Positions 18,612-22,976 of a stretch of DNA of 22,976 nucleotides are shown piece by piece (position 1 is the first letter of the stretch; each line of letters starts with the position of its first letter). The stretch lies in contig JALLPB010001016.1 in the NCBI GenBank assembly GCA_036939975.1, positions 1 to 22,976 on the forward strand, in the 5' to 3' direction. The stretch comes from Cyclostephanos tholiformis. Lineage: Eukaryota; Bacillariophyta; Thalassiosirophyceae; Thalassiosirales; Thalassiosiraceae. The position numbers and the translations under genes were made by a program. The notes under the pieces were generated by a model that saw only the letters and a list, made by a program, of their open reading frames with translations, searched no databases and was not told where the DNA came from.

Positions 18612-19484
18612 TCACTGCGAAAATCGAATCTCGAAACCGCACTCGCCCTCCACGAGTCTACTGGACCACGAGATGGGTTCCTCCGAGTTACATCCACGCC
18701 CCCTCGTCGAGCGGGAGTTGGAAAGTTGACCATGCGTCCTCGTCGACCAATCATCCATATCGTCCCACACGGGATTGGCTCGCCTGATCTCTAGCATACC
18801 TTCCATCTCATCGTCCTGGAAGCGGTCGTCGTTGATATCGGCGGCGGCGGCCGTCGCCATCTCGCGCCGAAAGACGACGGACGCTCCCTCGCCATCGTCG
18901 TCATACTCGTCCTCGTCGTCCAATCCTGATTTCGTCAGGTAGTAGAGAACTCTCGTCCTTGCGCGGATTCGTTTCACCTCCTCGTCCTCCTCCTCGGCGT
19001 CCTCCTCGCAAGCGGATGGAAGAGCGGATGCGGCGACACTGCAGTCGTCGGCGCTGCGCTTCGACCCTCCCCCCTCCGATGGCAATTCCATTCTCCACAT
19101 GCCCAATGTTGACGTCGTCGATGATGATGACGACGAGGACGATCCCGAAGACGATCCCGCGACCACCTCCCCGCTCCCGCCCTTCTTGCCGCCTCCCCTC
19201 CTCGCGACGATGGATGAGAGGGAGAGGATACGTCGCAAATTCTTCTTAGGTTGGCCCTTGCCCTTGACGACATCGACAGAGCACGAGGCCGAGGCGGCGG
19301 CAGCGGCGAAGGAGGAGGCGCCGGCACCATCTCCTAAGCCGCTGGTGACGGAGGAGGACGATGGCAAGGAGGACGACGATGACGACGATTGGAGAATATT
19401 GGCGTTGAGGAATCCGAATGGCTGACGACGGCCGCCTCCACGATGTTGCTGTTGTCGCTGTTGATTCGAAGTAGATGACATCAT
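18612..19484 (-). CDS. Acidic, Ser/Ala-rich low-complexity protein of unknown function
   Basis: The frame has 290 codons from the ATG at 19484. It begins with a Gln/Arg/Gly segment, followed by Ser runs (SSSSSSSLPSSSSV), an Ala run, a basic patch (KGKGQPKKNLRRILSLSSIVARRGGGKKG) split by Ser-rich linkers, and an acidic stretch (EEDAEEEDEE). The most conserved-looking part follows: VKRIRARTRVLYYLTKSGLDDEDEYDDD in overlapping form, then MLEIRRANPVWDDMDDW. No known domain is recognised. A phase-consistent 64-bp intron (18579-18642, GTGCGG...GACAG) could replace the last residues with a tail ending at 18419 (YGDNDWYWIPSGTPIAFSLG). In that case the protein has 333 residues. It diverges from the four-helix membrane gene. 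Confidence 0.6.
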   Translation of the reverse strand: MMSSTSNQQRQQQHRGGGRRQPFGFLNANILQSSSSSSSLPSSSSVTSGLGDGAGASSFAAAAASASCSVDVVKGKGQPKKNLRRILSLSSIVARRGGGKKGGSGEVVAGSSSGSSSSSSSSTTSTLGMWRMELPSEGGGSKRSADDCSVAASALPSACEEDAEEEDEEVKRIRARTRVLYYLTKSGLDDEDEYDDDGEGASVVFRREMATAAAADINDDRFQDDEMEGMLEIRRANPVWDDMDDWSTRTHGQLSNSRSTRGRGCNSEEPISWSSRLVEGECGFEIRFSQ

Positions 19485-20153
19485 GATTGGGCGGATTATA
19501 CTTCAGCTGGTATGCATCTCTCTTTGTTTTTTTCTCCCTTTTGCATGTGAACAAATCCCACTCCTTTTTTGCCTGCTGCTGCTACGATGATCGGGAGTTG
19601 TTGTTGGCGAGGCATGCAGGGTAGGGGGGCGGGCGTAGTGGGGTCCTCAGAATTGTTGTCGGCGTGTGATATTATTGATTTGAAATCTTTCCCGCCATGT
19701 TCAAACCCATCCTTTGAGAAAATGTCGCGAAAATGAAGCATTGAAGGAATCAGTATGGCACAGTCTTTGTATGTGGGAAACCAACCTCGAGCCAACGGAA
19801 TTTCCCTGAATAGTGGCGGGAATTGGTTCAATGTCAGCTTCTTTTTCCGGAGAGAAAGCAGGAGGACCGATGGAGAAATAAATAAATCGACCGAGCCGCG
19901 CATGTTGTGACTGCTTGCCAAAAAGTGTGTTGCTTCCCCCCGCCCCCCCCCTCTAACCTGAATGCACACAAACAGATCCTTACTAACTTCTGGACTGGAG
20001 CTATCGAGGCCAACTTAATGTTGTGGGCTCAAACTCGATAGCGATAATTGGTAACCACTTCATCTGACACCTCCGGGCGGGGAAGCTGCGCGTCGGAAAT
20101 TAACAAAATACCAAGTTGATAATAATTATTTCGGACGCTGAGAGTGCACATAA
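19485..20153. promoter_or_regulatory. Divergent promoter region with E2F-like sites
   Basis: These 669 bp separate the starts of two divergent genes. TTTCCCGCC at 19688-19696 matches the E2F consensus TTTSSCGC. GGCGGGAATT at 19815-19824 and TCGCGAAAA at 19725-19733 are near matches. A poly-C tract lies near 19938-19951. A 157-codon minus-strand frame here has no recognisable domain and is probably 5' UTR or promoter. The sites are seen; regulation by E2F is inference. Confidence 0.45.
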
Positions 20154-21480
20154 ATGGCACAGGCCGCCCTCTGCGGGTCCGTGGTAACGTCCCGCCGCTC
20201 CTTCCTAGCCCTAGCGTGGACCCTGACGACGCTTCTCTCCTTCTTCTCATTTGGCGTATCCGTCTTCCTGGGCCTGAAGATCACGCATCACTACAACTCC
20301 ATACTCACGGACGATTACGCCGAGTGGTACCGGGACGAATACGGCCACGATTATAACGATCACAACAACAACAACAACAACAATAACAACGGCTGTCGAC
20401 ATTTGACTTCGAACGATCGGAATAGGAACATGGAACAACAGGGAGGAGGGCAACAACAACATCAGCAGCAGGGCGGGGAGCAGCAGCACGATAACGGCAA
20501 CAGGGAGGGATGTCACTCGCGTGACGACCTCGACGAGGAATTCTTCGAGTCGCTAGCGACGACCAACTCGCGCGGCCTCGTCTTCGCCGGCGTTTATACC
20601 ACCGTCCTGGGCATCGCCCTCTCCCTGTACGGATCGACCGTCGTCGTTGGGTTCATGTCGGCGAAGGGGGAGTACATCCCCCCCTGCTTCAGCTTCCGAG
20701 ACATGTCGGTGATTGACGATGAGGACAGGAATGCGAACGACGAGGACTCCACCACGGGGCCGAAGAAATTGTGGGGGGAAACGATACACAGGGGGATATT
20801 CCTTGGAAGCCTGGTGATATTTTCCAATCTGATGCTGTTGTGCGCCGTGATATTCGGGGAGTTGCAGGTGAGATGGGGCGGTGTCATCCCGAAGTACGAT
20901 GATTGTTTTCTTTGGCCCTACTTCCATTCAAAATTAATTGGAAGATGCTACTCTCGCTCACAATCAATTTTTTGTTTTTTCGACGTATCCCGTTCCCCGA
21001 CGTCGAACGAAAAAAAAAAAGGTTCGCGATAATTACAACAATTACGACCAGGAGGAGCACCAGAATTTGTTCCATTACCGAATAGAGAAGATATCCAACG
21101 TTTTTGCCATAACATGCGTGGTCCTCGCGTTCGTGTACATCCTCTTCGCCGTCATATACACGAGCTGCGGCGGGATGTCAAACGACGGTGACGCGTACTA
21201 CGACCACACTCCCGGGGGGGGGTTGAATAATCGGCAATGGGCGAATTACGAAATGTCGACCCACAACGGCGGGGGTGGGCAGCGTCGGCGGCAGCGACGG
21301 AGACGGCAAATGCACAACTCGATGGACAAGGAGGAACCGCTTGTGGGGGGTGGGATGTCGCAGGGGGGGATAACTGACAACGAGGGGTTCATAACCGACA
21401 TGGTCTCCTCGTCGAGTGGATCGTCGATGGGATCGCATCCATGGGAGAGGGGGAAGCAGTTCGCCGGGCAGTTATCATAG
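20154..21480 (+). CDS. Four-transmembrane protein with Asn/Gln/His-rich loop, two exons
   Basis: Exons 20154-20867 and 21022-21480 give 390 residues. The start is the ATG at 20154. Hydrophobic helices lie at about 17-41, 141-168, 213-236 and 262-286. The loop between helices 1 and 2 carries a run of nine Asn and a Gln/Gly/His stretch. The tail after helix 4 is Gly-, Arg- and Ser-rich and polar. It ends WERGKQFAGQLS. The second exon begins VRDNYNNYDQEE, making FGELQ-VRDNY across the junction. I do not recognise the family; it lacks the CCG motif of tetraspanins. The role is unknown, presumably in a membrane. The four-helix layout is well supported by the sequence. Confidence 0.75.
20868..21021 (+). 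other. Intron of the four-transmembrane gene
   Basis: The intron is 154 bp, phase 0, with donor GTGAGA. The acceptor AAAAAAAAAG is preceded by an A-run instead of pyrimidines, with a T-rich tract about 50 bp upstream (near 20966-20980). The frame before splicing stops soon after the donor, and the downstream frame has no ATG that would restore helix 4 alone. The acceptor position is less certain than the donor. Confidence 0.65.
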
Positions 21481-21736
21481 TTGGTGGACCGCTCCCTTTT
21501 CTTGGCAGAATGGAGGTTTTGTGAGGGAGTGTGGTCGGAGGTCTGGCATACCGCCTGCTCAAGTTCGTACTAACTCACACATTTAATATCTAGTCCGTGC
21601 GGCTGTGTCAATTGGTGAGGGTAAGGTATTGAATCAATTAAGCTACTGTCTGCCTGATTGCTGACTTTTACCATATGTGCCACCTGAGTTATCATCAAAT
21701 CTAAGCATTAGATTCAGTCCAAGCTTACAAAACTGC
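21481..21736. other. Convergent 3' spacer
   Basis: A 256-bp spacer between convergent stop codons, presumably both 3' UTRs. Nothing else is seen. Confidence 0.4.
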
Positions 21737-22831
21737 TCAACCTTTGCAGTGTACCACATGATTCTTCCATCGCCTCGACCACACTACCTCTCCTTGGTCT
21801 TTCACATTTACTGTTCCTCGAAAGTGCTTGAAACTCATCCCACACTTCACACATATGAATTCATCCTCAGCGTCACATACCACGCCGCGATAAGGCAAAT
21901 TATCATCGGGATTGTAGGAATCATCCTTCACGCATTCATATAGATACACATCCGAATTCGTCGTCTTCGACTTTTCGTTGTTGCTTGTAACAAGGACAAT
22001 ATTATTGACAATCAATGTCGAGGCATCCACCTTTATTCGACGAACCGAAGCAAAGCCCCTAAAATCTCGTAATGATTTGATCTTTGGCCTGGGAGAGATT
22101 ACGACATACTTCGATTCGTAGCCGGTACGCAGCCAACGATGTACATTGTTTAATAGAGGCTTAAGCAGTGGTGGATGAGAAGACGAGCCTTTTTGTTTTC
22201 GTTTGCTGCGAAATAGGAAGGTGTCTAGTGTCCCTTTGTCAAGAATTATGTCATAACTTCGGTGGTGTGCTGAGGATGATTTATCATCCAAAACGTCCAA
22301 TAGCTCATAGCCTAGACTGCCATCCGCCGTGTCCAGGGAATTGATCAACGAATCGTCTCGGATTCGATTGTGTTCTATACAAATCGGGCTGATATCTGTA
22401 GCCACAAAGCAATACGCGCGGTGATCATCGCATGGATCAGCGTCTTGACGATTCAGCAGGAGTCTTTGTAGCAGTGTAAGCGACAGTTGGGAGACACCAC
22501 AACCTATTTCAAGTACATTTACTGATACCGAGGCGCGTGACTTCGCCTGATTGGATTGAGGAAATATACTCGAGATCGTCTCGAGAACAGCAGAGTATGG
22601 AACAATCCACTCTAACGCAGAAGATGATGTTTGAACAAGATTTTCATCAACCATCGCATTGATATCACCGGCGGAAGGAAGAGAAGAGTAGAAGGAATCC
22701 CAATAATCTTTCGTTTTAACTTTTTGACCATCACCATCCATCTTGTTTTGAGCCCCTCTTTTTGAGGGCTCTGCTGGCATTATTTGGGGACTGAGGACGG
22801 CGTATTTATGTGATGTTATCCTCGTTTTCAT
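21737..22831 (-). CDS. Class I SAM-dependent methyltransferase with C-terminal C2HC zinc motif
   Basis: The protein has 364 residues from the ATG at 22831; a second Met at residue 18 is possible. DYWDSFYSS (42-50) and EWIVPYSAVL open the fold. VLEIGCGVSQLS (106-117) is the glycine-rich SAM-binding motif I, and ATDISPICIEHN (144-155) carries the acidic residue that binds the ribose. DIILDKGTLDTF (194-205) is the DKGTLD motif typical of the EEF1AKMT4/METTL12/METTL13 group of protein-lysine methyltransferases, so a protein substrate is the best guess (inference). After the fold, C327-x2-C330 and H358-x3-C362 (ICVKCGMSF ... WKNHVVHC) form a probable zinc site that those proteins do not usually have. 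It is a single exon, converging on the four-helix gene. Confidence 0.85.
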   Translation of the reverse strand: MKTRITSHKYAVLSPQIMPAEPSKRGAQNKMDGDGQKVKTKDYWDSFYSSLPSAGDINAMVDENLVQTSSSALEWIVPYSAVLETISSIFPQSNQAKSRASVSVNVLEIGCGVSQLSLTLLQRLLLNRQDADPCDDHRAYCFVATDISPICIEHNRIRDDSLINSLDTADGSLGYELLDVLDDKSSSAHHRSYDIILDKGTLDTFLFRSKRKQKGSSSHPPLLKPLLNNVHRWLRTGYESKYVVISPRPKIKSLRDFRGFASVRRIKVDASTLIVNNIVLVTSNNEKSKTTNSDVYLYECVKDDSYNPDDNLPYRGVVCDAEDEFICVKCGMSFKHFRGTVNVKDQGEVVWSRRWKNHVVHCKG

Positions 22832-22976
22832 CTTCCTCCGCGAAGGTCGTAGCAGATATTTTAATAAGTACGTATTTATGAACGGGGTCTACCGTATACC
22901 TATGTCGGGGTTTAGGCTGTGATTTCTTTGAGCGTTGAGCATATACGCATAAAAAAATTGGAACACTCAGGATGTT
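22832..22976 (-). promoter_or_regulatory. Upstream region of the methyltransferase gene (partial)
   Basis: These 145 bp to the window edge contain the near-start 5' region. GGGGTCTACCGTA at 22884-22896 repeats, with one mismatch, the 13-mer at 21-33. No TATA box can be assigned with confidence. Confidence 0.3.

Noticed and set aside
19496..19969. 157-codon minus-strand frame in the divergent promoter
   Set aside because: No recognisable domain, located directly upstream of a gene start, and with C-run and polypurine-type composition; more likely untranslated.

Overview
The window looks like nuclear DNA of a photosynthetic stramenopile, most probably a centric diatom. Four things point that way. 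Genes are compact, with a few short GT-AG introns. Proteins are rich in Ser, Asp, Asn and Gln runs. The Ty1/copia-type pol remnants have the style of diatom CoDi elements. The pyrophosphatase, SYLF and methyltransferase genes are clearly eukaryotic. No bacterial operon, CRISPR array, tRNA or rRNA was seen. The species assignment is inference; no search could be run.

Left gene island (1-5000, CpG-rich). A three-exon gene (299-3748, +) encodes a protein of about 1080 residues with a PDZ domain, a SYLF (Ysc84-type) lipid-binding domain and a possible PH-like tail. Converging on it is a dCTP pyrophosphatase-like (all-alpha NTP-PPase) gene (4985-4050, -). In that protein the C-terminal half of the fold comes before the N-terminal, catalytic half.

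Transposon belt (about 5560-14000). A decayed, internally deleted copia element (5562-9453, -) has two mismatched LTRs. It is followed by a 313-bp MITE with about 48-bp inverted termini, then a gag-protease fragment of another copia lineage. That fragment is interrupted by a 1220-bp element with 31-bp inverted repeats (11082-12301), which carries what looks like a small intron-containing gene fragment. Beyond lies a broken retroelement reading frame (RNase H-like region plus Cys-rich tail, about 13860-12650, -).

Repeat and CpG-poor belt (about 12500-18400). No convincing gene is visible. It holds a 58-bp duplication, a four-copy satellite of about 192 bp, a low-complexity ATGA-rich tract, hairpins and small duplications. 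CpG is strikingly rare here compared with both gene islands, which suggests long-term cytosine methylation and deamination.

Right gene island (18400-22976, CpG-rich). A low-complexity acidic/Ser-rich protein (19484-18612, -) and a four-transmembrane protein with one intron (20154-21480, +) diverge from a shared 669-bp promoter region containing E2F-like sites. A class I methyltransferase with a C-terminal C2HC zinc motif (22831-21737, -) converges on the four-helix gene. The host genes do not obviously form one pathway. The most unusual items are the permuted pyrophosphatase, the gene-carrying TIR element, the mosaic copia element with CpG decay in one LTR, and the E2F-like sites inside MITE termini.
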